From positions 1,607,001-1,671,000 of the forward strand of contig NC_080557.1 in NCBI RefSeq assembly GCF_030253575.1: a DNA stretch of 64,000 nt, in the 5' to 3' direction. The translations under genes were made by a program, and so were the position numbers. This stretch comes from Rhododendron vialii. Taxonomy: Eukaryota; Streptophyta; Magnoliopsida; Ericales; Ericaceae. Shown in pieces: positions 1-10,363 of the stretch; the first letter of the stretch is position 1; every line of letters starts with the position of its first letter. The notes below the pieces were generated by a model. That model was not told the origin of the DNA and ran no database searches. It saw only the letters and a list, made by a program, of their open reading frames with translations.

Positions 1-1
1 G

Positions 2-826
2 TTTTGGTTGAAGACTAATGGGTTACTGTTGTGCTATTATTATGGTCGTGCCCGTGGTAGTGATTTTAAATTGCAATTCATTGTTTGTAATCCAACCACA
101 AAGAATTACGCAGTACTTCCTAAACTTGATGGATTAGCTACTGCTTGCCATGGTTACTTGGCTTTTGATCCTTCAAAATCTCCTTACCATTACAAAGTAG
201 CATTGTTCGATTACCGCCCGGACCATTATCAAATTCACGTCTACAGTTCGCAGAGTTTATGTTGGAGAAAGGTTTTCCCAGACCAAAATTGTTTTGGTTT
301 TGGTCGTGGTGTCTTTTGGAATGGAGCAATCCATTGGCCAACCGATGACCATTTTCTGAAGAGATTTGACGTTGATGTAGAGGAGATAATAGCAATGCCA
401 AACCCTCAATCGCCCAAAATTCTTTCCCGATACAGAACTATGTATTTTGGAGGATGTGGTGGCGGTTTGATTCTTATTCAGTCTCCTTCATACTGCCCTA
501 GCGAATTCAGTATCCTTGAGCTGGAAAAGGATTACAGTGGTTGGGTTGTCAAGTGCCGGGTCAATCTTAGGCCCTTAATATCAGAATTTCCTGAGATGGA
601 AAGTAGAAGCCACAAGAACTCCAATAGTTATAGCGTGCTGCATGCTGTGGAGGGAGAGAATGGAAGTGGTCTTGCCCTCTTGTTAGCTATTCCTCAGAGA
701 ATTGTTTCCTATAACCTGCAGTACGAGACATGGGATGTGCTTCGTAATCGAGTGCCGTGTGAATCACTTAAATTTGGTTTTTACAAATCTGTTTTTCCCT
801 TCATCGAAACCTTATTTCCTGTTTGA
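2..826 (+). CDS. F-box/FBA protein, 5'-partial (window edge)
   Basis: The frame is open from base 2 and enters from outside the window; the first visible codons have no ATG, so the F-box itself lies to the left. What remains is the F-box-associated (FBA) beta-propeller-like half. Landmarks in order are NGLLLCY, NPTTKNY, FDPSKSP, FWNGAIHW, MYFGGCGG and the C-terminal FIETLFPV before the stop. By similarity to complete copies in this window it would be the substrate-binding part of an SCF ubiquitin-ligase receptor. It is closest to the copies at 1631 and 36703. No internal stop or frameshift is visible, so it may be functional. Its 3' flank (GAATC-ATACATG) is shared with the other copies. Confidence 0.85.
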   Translation, partial: FWLKTNGLLLCYYYGRARGSDFKLQFIVCNPTTKNYAVLPKLDGLATACHGYLAFDPSKSPYHYKVALFDYRPDHYQIHVYSSQSLCWRKVFPDQNCFGFGRGVFWNGAIHWPTDDHFLKRFDVDVEEIIAMPNPQSPKILSRYRTMYFGGCGGGLILIQSPSYCPSEFSILELEKDYSGWVVKCRVNLRPLISEFPEMESRSHKNSNSYSVLHAVEGENGSGLALLLAIPQRIVSYNLQYETWDVLRNRVPCESLKFGFYKSVFPFIETLFPV

Positions 827-1630
827 ATAGAATCATACATGTTGACTTTTATTGTGTTGATTATCAGTGATGCTAGTAGTCTTTCTTAGTTCAGAAAAGT
901 TGTATTTTGTAGCAGTAGGTGGTTTGGTGCATATTTTGCTTTTGTTAGCTCTTATTGTGCTAATATCTATGACTCCAATTGCGGTCGATCAGAATACTAT
1001 TTTTCATGATTTTGCTATGCTAGCTACATGATAAATTCTTCAGCTCAATAGATGGTTTGTTGATTAGTAAACCTCATACGAGGTAAGGAAGGGATCCGGA
1101 TTCTCTGTAAGGATTTGCCTGTGAAGATCGTGTTGAGTGTTTCGGAAGGAAGACATGAAAAATAAAGGAAGGAGATTGGATGAGATACGAAAAGTCGAGT
1201 ATCAGAATCTCTGCAAATTTGTTACTATTTGACGCTGAACGTTCGACGTTGGCAAAGCTGCTGAAGGGGAGAGGGATCAGTTCTCGTTTGGGTAAAACAG
1301 AGCCGAGAAAATTAATTAGGCAAGTTTCTTGGGTGCAAGAGATTTGGTAGTATAAAATTTATTAGCCGAAAATATTTTGTTTTCTTAGGAAAAAACTTAA
1401 TTTAAGTTTAACATAAAATTAAGAATATTTTGTCAACCACAATATTTTTTCTTCCCATATAAAATTAAGAAAGTTTACTAATGGGGATGATATGTATCTT
1501 AATAATTCCTTTCAGGAAAGAGAGTTACTAATTATGGGGATGACTTTGCTTTAATAAATATATATGCTGTAGTATGGAGATAGATTAGGTCAAACTCTTC
1601 TTCCCCTCCTTGTACCCTGTTCTGGGAAAA
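827..1630. other. Intergenic, F-box 3' flank then promoter region
   Basis: The first 250 bp are a 3' flank shared with other F-box copies (the TTTTGCTTTTGTTAGCTCTT block). The rest is unique AT-rich DNA up to the next gene. No further gene is seen. Confidence 0.6.
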
Positions 1631-2821
1631 ATGAGCAGGAAAGCATCAAACAAGAGAAGAAAGGCGGTTCTCAACGTTACTCGGTCGGAAATCTCACCGG
1701 CGGGGGAATTAATTGCCAACAACGTCGATCTCCTAATGGAAATCCTTCTAAGGTTGCCCGCGAGATCCACAATCCGATTCAAGAGCGTGTCCAAGCATTG
1801 GCTCTCCCTCCTCTCCGACTCCAAATTTTCCACCAACCACTCCATCCGAAACCCCAGACCTTCCTCCATCTCAGGTTTGTATTTCAACAGCCAAGAAACA
1901 CTAACCTTGGTCTCCCTCCACGGCCCCCGCCCTAATCTCCCTTCTCTCTCCTTCCTCGATGGCCTCGTAGAGGGATCTACAATTAAGGTCGCACACTCCT
2001 GCAACGGCTTGCTGCTGTGCTATACTAATAGTATAGAAGATGGTTATTTTCAGCAATACATTGTTTCTAATCCCACCACAAAGAAATACACATTACTTCC
2101 TAAACCTGATGGACTGGTTAATGGTTGGAGTGGTTCAGGTTGCTTAGTTTTTGATCCTTCAAAATCACCTGGCCATTACAAAGTAGTATTAGTCACTCAC
2201 TGCCAGGGCCCTTGTGACCATTGTCAAATTGATGTCTACAGCTCACAGAGTTTAAGTTGGAGAAACGTTTTCTCACTCCTAAAATATATTTCGGGTCGTG
2301 GTGTCTTTTGGAATGGAGCAATCCATTGGTTTACCGATGATGGTTTTCTGAAGAGATTCGACGTTGATGTCGAGGAGATAATAGCAATGCCAAACCCTAA
2401 GTCACCCAAAATTCTTCCTCGAAGCCAAATTATGTATTTTGGAGAATGTGGTGACGGTTTGATACTTATTCAGTCTCGTTCGTACTGCCCTAGAGGATTA
2501 AGAATCCTTGAACTGGAAAGGGATTACAGCGGTTGGGTTGTCAAGCGTGGGGTTGATCTTAGGCCCTTGATATCTGCATTCCCTGAGATGGAAAGCAATA
2601 GAAGCTACTATTGCCCCCATGGATTTAAGGTGTTGTGTGCTGTGAAGGGAGAGAATGAAAGCGGTTTTGTACTTTCGTTAGCTATTCCTTGGATGATTAT
2701 TTCCTATAACCCGAAGGAAAAGACATGGGACGTGCTTCGTGATTTAGAGCCACATGAATCAAATATATTGATTTGGAACAATTATGTTGTAACCTTTATT
2801 GAAACTTTTTTTTCAATTTGA
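1631..2821 (+). CDS. F-box/FBA protein (At5g07610-like), complete
   Basis: Intronless gene of 396 codons. I chose the ATG at 1631 (context GGAAAAATGAGC), not upstream non-ATG codons, because pseudogene 4052 and the gene at 36703 start at the same alignment point. A basic N-terminus (KRRK near residues 8-11) precedes the F-box at about residues 27-67 (ANNVDLLMEILLRLPARS, then IRFKSVSKHWLSLLSD), which in this family contacts SKP1/ASK. The FBA half follows with SCNGLLLCY, NPTTKKY, FDPSKSPGHYK, FWNGAIHW and MYFGECGDG. The C-terminus FIETFFSI is a variant of the cluster's usual ETLFPV ending. Role inferred from family: substrate receptor of an SCF ubiquitin ligase; substrate unknown. Confidence 0.9.
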   Translation: MSRKASNKRRKAVLNVTRSEISPAGELIANNVDLLMEILLRLPARSTIRFKSVSKHWLSLLSDSKFSTNHSIRNPRPSSISGLYFNSQETLTLVSLHGPRPNLPSLSFLDGLVEGSTIKVAHSCNGLLLCYTNSIEDGYFQQYIVSNPTTKKYTLLPKPDGLVNGWSGSGCLVFDPSKSPGHYKVVLVTHCQGPCDHCQIDVYSSQSLSWRNVFSLLKYISGRGVFWNGAIHWFTDDGFLKRFDVDVEEIIAMPNPKSPKILPRSQIMYFGECGDGLILIQSRSYCPRGLRILELERDYSGWVVKRGVDLRPLISAFPEMESNRSYYCPHGFKVLCAVKGENESGFVLSLAIPWMIISYNPKEKTWDVLRDLEPHESNILIWNNYVVTFIETFFSI

Positions 2822-3650
2822 ACAGAATCCTACGTGTAGGAGCACGTATGGATTGAGTTTTTTTTTTTTTTAATTATCAATGATGGCCGTGGTATTTTTT
2901 TAGTGCTGAAAAGTTGAATATTTTGTAGAAGTAGGAGGTGGGTGCATATTTTTCTTTTTGTTAGCTCTTATCACGAGCTGATATCTTTGTCTCTGTTATC
3001 TATTATTATGATTGTGCTTAGAATTCTATCGTTCATGATTTTGCTTTGCTTTTAGCTCAGTAGACGGTTTGTTCATTAGTAATGTTCATGGTTTGAAATT
3101 GGGTTTGATATTTCATAGGTCAATTTTATCTGCCTACTTTTACTCGTAAACTCAACCGTGATTCTCCAATTTAGTAGTAATAAAAAAAAAAAAGGGGGTG
3201 AAAATTTGTAGAGTATGAAAATCAACTTTATATTGATTTTCGCACCACCAAAGTTAACAATTTGAGGAGTGCGCCTAACAATTTGAAGAGTGCGAAAATC
3301 AACAAAAAAACAAAATATAAATATTTTTTAAATTAATTTTTTCTGTGACTTATATAACACAAACTTTCCTATTTTTTTGTCCTTTACGAGACAACTGAAG
3401 TTATAAATTTGTAATAATAATAATAATAATAATAAATTAATGATTAGCCAAAACTTAATATTTCCATCATCAAGCCCATTGGTTGTTACAACTCATTTGG
3501 GGCGTGAGGTATATGGTTCAACCCCTACGAAGATCTTCGTAGTAATCTAACTTATACTCTCAACAAACAAATATTAAATTCTTTAAGTCAGCTAACGAAT
3601 TCCTTTAATTCATTAGGTTTAAGTTAAACCGTTGAACCGTTTTAAGTTTC
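2822..3650. other. Intergenic; AAT microsatellite at about 3412-3436
   Basis: Shared F-box 3' flank to about 3090, then AT-rich sequence with a run of about eight AAT/TAA units. Short inverted repeats (GAAAATCAAC and GATTTTCGC) lie near 3217-3300. No gene seen. Confidence 0.5.
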
Positions 3651-3653
3651 TAA

Positions 3654-4005
3654 GAGCATCTCCAACCATTGACATCAAATTGGGGATGCCAATTTTTTTT
3701 TGAAAGCTGATGTGGCATTTTGGCATCTTCAATTTGACATTAAAGCCTTCCTTTCCAACCCTTATGCCAAATTCTATTTATTTGACATCAAACTATCCCT
3801 CTCCAACCCTTAATGTCAATCTTTATGTCAAAAATTATATTATTGAAACTGTCATTTTTTTAAATTTGGCATGGAGGAGGGAGATTGTCAAAGTTGGCAT
3901 GAGAAGGCTTGTCTTCAAATCCACGTAGGAATTGGCATCAAAGAAGGCTGTTGGGTTGGATTGAATTTTGGTGTCAAATTTTACCGTTAACATGTTCAGA
4001 TGCTC
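3654..4005. mobile_element. PIF/Harbinger-type MITE, 352 bp, TAA target duplication
   Basis: The ends are inverted repeats beginning GAGCATCT, flanked on both sides by TAA (3651-3653 and 4006-4008), as expected for PIF/Harbinger elements. Sub-terminal TTGACATCAAA-like motifs occur on both arms. There is no coding capacity; short open frames inside are incidental. It sits 46 bp upstream of the ATG of the F-box pseudogene at 4052. The same termini are found at 16222-16616. Confidence 0.8.
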
Positions 4006-4051
4006 TAAGTTCTAACCATTCTTCCCTCCCTGTTACCCTGTTGTGGGAAAA

Positions 4052-4407
4052 ATGACCAGAAGAGCATCAAACAAGAGAAGAAAGGCGGTTCTCAATGTTA
4101 CTCCGTCGGAAATCTCAACGGCCGCGGAATCAATTGCCAACAACGTCGATCTCCTAACTGAAATCCTTCTACGTACGGTTGTCCTCAAAATCCACAATCC
4201 GATTCAAGAGCGTGTTCAAGCATTGGCTCTCCCTCCTCTCCGACTCCCAATTTTCCACGAACCACTCCACCTGAAACCCAAGACCTTTCTCCATCTCAGG
4301 TTCGTATTTCAACAACCAAGAAACACTGACCTTTGTCTCCCTTCACGGCCCCCGCCATAATCTCCCCTCTCTCTCTTCCCTTTGTTGAAACATTATTTCC
4401 AATTTGA
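4052..4407 (+). pseudogene. F-box pseudogene with insertion frameshift and large internal deletion
   Basis: It starts like the gene at 1631 (MTRRASNKRRKAVLNVTPSE) and stays in frame through the first half of the F-box. A 4-bp tandem duplication (ACGTACG near 4170-4176) then shifts the frame. At about 4378 the sequence jumps from the LPSLS-coding region straight to the last codons and the 3' flank, losing about 900 bp. The junction has microhomology (TTCCCTT occurs at both parental sites). It cannot encode an FBA domain. It is closest to the genes at 1631 and 36703. Confidence 0.9.
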
Positions 4408-4812
4408 ACAGAATCCTACATGTTGGAGCAAATATGGATCGCCTTTTGTGTTAATTATCGATGATGCTAGTAGTAGTATTTCTATAATTAGTTCTCAAAG
4501 GTTTAATATTTTGTAGCAGTAGAGTTGGTGCACATTTTGCTTTTGTTAGCTCTTGTTGTGCTGATATCGTTGTCTACATTATTTATTATTTTGGTTTTGC
4601 TTAGAATTCTGTTTTCAAGATCATTTTGCTCTCCTTCTTCATAAATTTCAACTCAAAAGATGGTTTGTTCAGTAGAAAACATCATACGAGCTAAGGAAGA
4701 CATGAAAAATAACGGAAGGGGATTGGATGAGATATAGAAAGTTGAGTATCGAAAGCTCTCAAATTTGTTATGCAAATCACTACTCACAACATAAGAAGAA
4801 CTTGAACTAAAA
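4408..4812. other. F-box 3' flank, then truncated repeat junction
   Basis: Carries the conserved 3' flank of the F-box copies and a segment similar to 1080-1230 (the AAGGAAGACATGAAAAATAA block). It ends abruptly at the 5' break of the next fragment. Confidence 0.5.
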
Positions 4813-5466
4813 AAACTCAAATCACCTCGCCATTACAAAGTAGTAATCGTCGCTTTCAGCCCGGGCCCTTATCGAATTGATGTCTACAGCTCACAGAGTT
4901 TATGTTGGGAAAAAATGTTTTCCACACGCCAAGATTTTTTTGGTCATGGTGTCTTTTGGAATGGTGCAATCCATTGGTTAGCCGGTGACTATTTTCTGGT
5001 GAGATTTGACGTGGATGGTGAGGTGATAATAGCAATGCCAAACCCTTGGTCACCCAAAATTCTTTTTCGACACAAAATTATGTATTTTGGAGAATGTGGT
5101 GGCAGTTTGATACTTATTCAGTATCGTTTGTACTGTCCTGACAGATTAAGAATCCTTGAGTTGGAAAGGGATTATAGCGGTTGGGTTGTCAAGTGTCGGG
5201 TCAATCTTAGGCCCTTAATTACTGCATTCCCTGAGATGGAAAGCAGGAGAAACTACTACTCCCATGGATTTAAAGTGTTTTGTGCTGTGAAGGGAGAGAA
5301 TGAAAGAGGTTTTATACTCTTGTTAGCTATTCCTGGGAGAATTGTTTCCTACAACCCGAAGAAAAAGACATGGAACGTGCTTCGTGAACTAGTGCCGCGT
5401 GAAGCAAATGCATTTGGTTTGAACAGTTATGCCATTCCCTTTGGTGAAACTTTTTTTCCAGTTTGA
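4813..5466 (+). pseudogene. F-box FBA-domain fragment, 5'-truncated
   Basis: Homology to the intact genes begins abruptly at the KSPRHYKVV block (about 4819) and runs in frame to the stop. It includes YSSQSLCW, FWNGAIHW, MYFGECGG and the C-terminal FGETFFPV. No F-box, SCNGLLL or NPTT block precedes it and no ATG precedes 4915 in this frame. The 3' part is well preserved, with no internal stop in about 215 codons. A 184-codon product from the ATG at 4915 is formally possible but would lack the SKP1-binding domain. I treat it as a truncated pseudogene; a free FBA-only product is an alternative I cannot exclude. Confidence 0.8.
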
Positions 5467-5555
5467 ACAGAATCCTACGTGTTGGAGCACGTATAGATGA
5501 ATTTTTGTGTCAATGACAATACATCCTGATTTTTACTTCACTTACGTATATGGTA

Positions 5556-5793
5556 CTCCTTCCGTCCCAATTTGTTTGTCTAATTGTCGAAATTCGTATC
5601 TTTAAAAAATATACTTATATCTTACATTTTATAAATTTTTTATGATTTTGAAGATTTTGTATAATAAAACTAATTGAAATCTACCATATTGTATATTAAA
5701 AACATGACGAATTGAAAATTATAGACAATTTTTTTAGAGGTCAAACGCTCTCAAAAAATCAAAAAGAGGACAAACAAATCGGGACGGAGGGAG
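5556..5793. mobile_element. Stowaway (Tc1/mariner) MITE with paralogous empty site
   Basis: The 238-bp element has termini CTCCTTCCGTCCC and GGGACGGAGGGAG, the Stowaway signature, and is flanked by TA on both sides (5554-5555 and 5794-5795). Unit 2 of the segmental duplication has the uninterrupted site ATATGGTAAGTTGG at 9145-9158 with a single TA. This confirms the boundaries and the target duplication. No coding sequence. Confidence 0.93.
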
Positions 5794-5984
5794 TAAGTTG
5801 GTTGTCCCAAATTCTAATGTCATCTTCTGAGACATATAGTGCATTCGGTATGAAATTGGCATTGATATTTCATAGGTCAATGACCATGGCTTTTCTTCAT
5901 CTTTGACCATTTTTTGTGCCTACTGTCACTCATAAATTCGAACATGATTGTCCAATCTCTAAAGAGGGTGTGTTCAATTTATTG

Positions 5985-6085
5985 TTTGCCACAAACAATT
6001 GCACTTGGCCCGCAATCTATTGCTCTTGACCGCAAATTATTGCAGTTGGCCGCAAACTATTCCTCTTGAGTGCAAACTATTGCTT
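5985..6085. repeat. Degenerate 20-bp minisatellite (about 5 units)
   Basis: Tandem units resemble TTGGCCGCAAACTATTGCAC. It is a shorter relative of the array at 9348-9511. The reverse complement matches the core of the arrays at 38.6 and 44.0 kb. Confidence 0.75.
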
Positions 6086-6944
6086 AAGAGGAGCACTCTA
6101 TTTTCAGCATTCCAATTCCCTTTTTGTCCTCTTAATCTAGAAGATGGAGTATAATTTGAATCCAATGTTTATATGGTGGGTCCAATTCGAATCAAATCTT
6201 AATGGTGCATTGTCCTTGGTTAAGGTAACAAGGTGAATGGAACTATTGTCAGAAGAGCAAGTGCGTGCTTCCGAAAATCTCCTGCCAAGAGGGCTTCAGA
6301 GCAATTTTTGTTACATAACTTGGAAATATGGAGAGGATGGGAATGGAAGGCCCTGTAATCTTTGGTAACATAATTAAATTTGATTACTAGGAATCGAATT
6401 CAATAATCATATATTCGAATTAATTATTTTGTAAATTTCCTAGAGTACTCAAATATTTCCCTCACCATGGATGATGGCAGGGATCATATACCTACTTAGT
6501 TTGGAAATGTTGTTCTAAGATAAATATGCCATTAGGAATCACGTTCTATTCTAGTCAGTTCTAAACGTGCATTCCTCCTCAAGATTATTATCATCCAAAT
6601 TGTGAAGTCTCCTTAGTTTCGAATTAATGAAATGAGAATCTCTCGAGAACTATTCTACTGAAACATCACCCATTCTGATACACAAATAATTTTGGTCTCC
6701 AAACCCTAAATGGAACTTTCATAATTTATTTTTCTCTTGAAAAATCTAAAAAGTAAAAGATTAGTAAATTTCATAATTTAAATTTCTTTTCCTCCATTTT
6801 CTTTGTCATATATACCAAACAAACCCTTCTCAGTCTCGAACCCGTGAAGGCCATAAGGCCCATAACCATATCTTAAGGCTTAAGCCAACCCAACTTTGCC
6901 CCTTTTACCCTGGTAGCCAATCGGTTCTCTTTAGCCAGTGCAAA
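6086..6944. other. Intergenic upstream of F-box gene 6945
   Basis: Duplicated region (counterpart about 9512-10667) ending in a proximal promoter. CCAATCGG lies about 27 bp upstream of the ATG and is conserved in unit 2. No clear TATA box and no gene are seen. Confidence 0.5.
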
Positions 6945-8102
6945 ATGAATAAGCAAGCAAGAAGAAAGGCGGCGTTCATCAACGTTGCTCCGTCGGAAAT
7001 CTCACCGGCGGCGGAATCAATTGCCAACAACGTCGATCTCTTAACGGAAATCCTTCTATGGTTGCCTGCGAAATCCACAATCAGATTCAAGATCGTGTCC
7101 AAGCATTGGCTCGCTCTCCTCTCCGACTTCCAATTCGCCAGAGACCACTGCTCCCGCAACCCCAGACCCTCGATCTCAGGCTTGTATTTCTACTTCGAAA
7201 ACACACTCAGCTCCGTCTCCCTTCAAGGTGACCACCGTAATCTCCCTTCTGTCTCCCTCCCCGAGTCTAAAATTAGGGTTAAGCACTCCTGCAACGGCTT
7301 GCTATTGTGTTTTATTGGTAGTACCCATGATTATTGTCCGCAATACATTGTTTGTAATCCCACCACAAACAAATACACATTACTTCCTAAACCTGTTGGA
7401 TTAGTTAGGCATTTCCGTGGTTACTTGGCTTTTGATCCTTCAAAATCACCTCACCATTACAAAGTCATATTGTTCGGTTTCGACCCTTGTCAAATTGATA
7501 TCTACAGTTCACGGAGTTTGTGTTGGAAACGGGTTTGCCTAGCTATAGACCTATTAGACCAAGTCTACTTGATTGGTCATGGTACGTTTTGGAATGGAGC
7601 AATCCATTGGTTACCCGATCATGACAATGTTCTAAAGAGATTTGATGTTGACGCAGAGGAGATATTAGTAATGCCAAACCCTCAACGGCCCAAAATTCTT
7701 CCTCGACACCAAATTATGTATTTTGGAGAATGTGGTGGTGATTTGATTCTTATACAGTCTGGTTCGCGCTGCCCTGGCGGATTCAGAATCCTTGAGCTTG
7801 AAAGGGATTACACCGGTTGGGTTGTCAAGTGTCGGGCCAATCTTAGGCCCTTGATAGCTGAATTCCCTGAGATGGAATGGAAAGGCTATGATAAATTAGA
7901 TGGATATGATGTGCTGAGTGCTGTGAAGGGAGATAAGGAAAATGGTTTTGCTCTCTTGCTAGCTACTCCTAGAAGAATTATTTCCTATAACCCGAAGTAC
8001 AAGACATGGAATGTGCTTCGTGATCTAATGCCGCGTGAGTCAAAAAAAATTTGTTTGAAAAGTTATGCTTTTCCCTTTATGGAAACTTTATTTCCAGTTT
8101 GA
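6945..8102 (+). CDS. F-box/FBA protein (At5g07610-like), complete
   Basis: Single exon, 385 codons, starting MNKQARRKAAF. The F-box is at residues 25-66 (SIANNVDLLTEILLWLPAKS, then IRFKIVSKHWLALLSD). FBA landmarks are SCNGLLLC (115-122), NPTTNKY (138-144), FDPSKSP (163-169), FWNGAIHW (215-222), MYFGECGG (258-265) and the terminal FMETLFPV. It is intact and in frame throughout. It is the direct tandem duplicate of the gene at 10668, differing by scattered substitutions and two short indels around residues 180-206. Predicted role from family: SCF E3 substrate receptor. The indel zone lies in the putative substrate-binding half, so the pair may already differ in binding. Confidence 0.92.
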   Translation: MNKQARRKAAFINVAPSEISPAAESIANNVDLLTEILLWLPAKSTIRFKIVSKHWLALLSDFQFARDHCSRNPRPSISGLYFYFENTLSSVSLQGDHRNLPSVSLPESKIRVKHSCNGLLLCFIGSTHDYCPQYIVCNPTTNKYTLLPKPVGLVRHFRGYLAFDPSKSPHHYKVILFGFDPCQIDIYSSRSLCWKRVCLAIDLLDQVYLIGHGTFWNGAIHWLPDHDNVLKRFDVDAEEILVMPNPQRPKILPRHQIMYFGECGGDLILIQSGSRCPGGFRILELERDYTGWVVKCRANLRPLIAEFPEMEWKGYDKLDGYDVLSAVKGDKENGFALLLATPRRIISYNPKYKTWNVLRDLMPRESKKICLKSYAFPFMETLFPV

Positions 8103-8760
8103 AGAGAATCGATCTTATGTGTTGGAGGCTTGGAGCACGTATTGATCACTTTTTGTGTTAATTATGAATGATGCTAGTAGTATTTTTTAGTGCTGTTTTC
8201 TTGTAGTAGTTAGTTGTGCTTGGAATTCTATTGGATGATTTGAGATACGTACATAAATTTGAGTATCCAAAAGTTATGAAATTTGCTGTACCAAGTCACA
8301 ACTCAAATTCGATTGTCTGCCTATTGTCACCCATAAACTCGAATACGATTGTCGAATCTCAAAAGAGCATGTGTAAAATTCGTTGTCTAGCTAGGAAATG
8401 CGGAAAAAAGTAACTCAGTTAAATTTAAGGACCTCATCGAGTTCTTTCACCCTCGACAAAGGGGATATGTTATGCTGAGAATAGAAGAAGTGCTCTTCGA
8501 TCTCAAATAGTGTAGGAATGTCTTTATAATCCTAATTGTCCTCTTAATCTTGAAGATGAAGTATTGTTCTAATCACATGCTTACAGAGGTGTGCCTCTTA
8601 ATTAGTATGAGGGTCATGGATCTCGAAATGCATCACCATTTGAATGGTGATTTTGCTGATGATATTAGTTTGCTTCTGAAATTTGAATGAAAAATGGATC
8701 TTATTGCAAATGGTGCTACAGCATTAGGGTCAGGTAGATCATCTAAATACATGACATTAT
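8103..8760. other. 3' flank of gene 6945, duplicated at 11820-12440
   Basis: Non-coding flank whose copy follows the gene at 10668. Parts of it also occur inverted at about 36.1-36.3 kb next to the minus-strand gene (the CTATTTGAGA and AGGACAATT blocks). No gene seen. Confidence 0.6.
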
Positions 8761-8930
8761 GAAAGAGGTTTTGTATTCTTGTTAGCTATTCTTGGGAGAA
8801 TTGTTTCCTATAACTCGGAGAAAAAGACATGGGACGTGCTTCGTGATCTAGTGCCGCGTGAATCAAATGCATTTGGTTTGAACAGTTATGCCGCGCGTCC
8901 CCTTTAGTGAAACTTTTTTTTCCAGTTTGA
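8761..8930 (+). pseudogene. F-box C-terminal fragment at duplication breakpoint
   Basis: About 56 codons matching the last part of the fragment at 4813 (ERGFVFLLAI, then RIVSYNSEKKTWDVLRDLV). A small insertion near 8892-8899 gives a premature TAG in the final YAFPF block, and the ancestral stop follows at 8928. It is only the truncated edge of duplication unit 2. Confidence 0.85.
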
Positions 8931-9347
8931 ACAGAATCCTACGTGTTGGATCGAGCACGTATGGATGGATTTTTGTGTTAATTATCAATAGGTGGTTGGT
9001 GCATATTTTGCTTTCGTAGAAAAGTTTCGATGCATCTTCCTAATGCCATCTCATGTTCAGAAGCTCATTTGTATATGGTTTCTTATTTCTTTGCTCTTGG
9101 AAGAGTCCAATGACACTACCTCATGATTTTTACTTTACTTACGTATATGGTAAGTTGGTTGTCCCAAATGCTAATGTCATCTTCTGACATATAGTGCATT
9201 CGGTATGAAATTGGCATTGATATTTCATAGGTCAATGACCTTGGCTTTTCTTCATCTTTGACCATTTTATGTGCCTACTGTCACTTATAAACTCGAACAT
9301 GATTGTCCAATCTCTAAAGAAAGAGGGTGTGTTCAATTCGTTGTTTA
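8931..9347. other. Duplicated intergenic with Stowaway empty site at 9151
   Basis: Counterpart of 5467-5984. The single TA at 9151-9152 is the pre-insertion site of the MITE at 5556. No gene seen. Confidence 0.6.
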
Positions 9348-9511
9348 CATGGCCACAAAGTCTTTCTATTGGCCGCAAACTACTGCACCTGACCGCAAAC
9401 TACTGCAGTTGGCCGCAAACTACTGCAGTTGGCCTCAAACTATTCCTTTTGGCCACAAATGATTGCACTTGGTAGCAAACACTATTCCTCTGGGCTGCAA
9501 ACTATTGCTTA
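9348..9511. repeat. 20-bp minisatellite (about 8 units)
   Basis: Tandem units near TTGGCCGCAAACTACTGCAG. It is expanded relative to the same array in unit 1 (5985-6085). Short open frames here are by-products of the repeat. Confidence 0.8.
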
Positions 9512-10363
9512 AGAGGAGCACTTCTTCTATTTTCAGCATACCAATCCCCTTTTTGTCCTCTAAATCTGGAAGATGGAGTATAATTTGAATCCAATGTTTA
9601 TATGGTGTGTCCAATTCGAATCAAATCTTAATGGTGCATTGTCCTTAGTTAAGGTAACTAGGTGAATGGAAATATTGTTAGAAGAGCAAGTGCGTGCTTC
9701 CAAAAATCTCCTGCCAAGAGGGCTTCAGAGCAATGTTTGTTATATAACTTGGAAATATGGACAGGATGGGAATGGAAGGCCCCGTAATCTTTGGTGCGAA
9801 CATAAATTTGATTACTAGGAATCGAATTCAGTAAATATATATTCGAATCGATTATTTTGTAAATTTCCTAGAGTCAAATATTTCCCTCACCATGGAATAT
9901 GGATGATGGTAGGGATCATATCCCTACTTAATTTGGAAATGTTATTCTAAGATAAATATGTCATTAGGAATCACATTTTATTCCAGTTAATTTTATTTTG
10001 TAAATATTTTAATTTTTTCCTTCAAAAAGAGAAAAAAAATTCGTATTTATCAAAAGCTGAATTTTTTATTACTAAGAGGGAAAATAAATCTATATGAAAA
10101 ACTTAGGGCCTGTTTGGAACTCGTGGAAACGAAATGAAAAGAAAGGAAAATGGGTAAGGGGGAAAGTGAGGAAATCTCAAAACTTACTTTTCCTAATATT
10201 TTCCTTCTAGTTTCTTTCTCAATCAAACATGGGATGGAAATTTTTTTGATTTTTCTTTCCTTTATTTTCTTTTCCATATGTACAAAACAAACCCATATCA
10301 GTCAAGAGACAAGCTTAACCTCGTCAAACCCGTGAAGGCCATCATAAGGCCCAAACCAGAAAT
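9512..10363. other. Intergenic, duplicated non-coding sequence
   Basis: Matches 6086-6780 with added AT-rich sequence around 10000-10150. No gene seen. Confidence 0.5.

Larger units (their letters stand above)
5297..8758. repeat. Segmental tandem duplication, unit 1
   Basis: This unit holds the C-terminal end of the fragment at 4813, a minisatellite, the F-box gene at 6945 and its 3' flank. It is repeated in the same order and orientation as unit 2 (8757-12437). The join at about 8756-8760 has ATGA microhomology: unit 1 ends in ...ACATTATGA and continues directly into the sequence found after ...GAGAATGA at 5297. Confidence 0.85.

Noticed and set aside
3710..3928. 72-codon frame
   Set aside because: Lies wholly inside the PIF/Harbinger MITE; no protein features.
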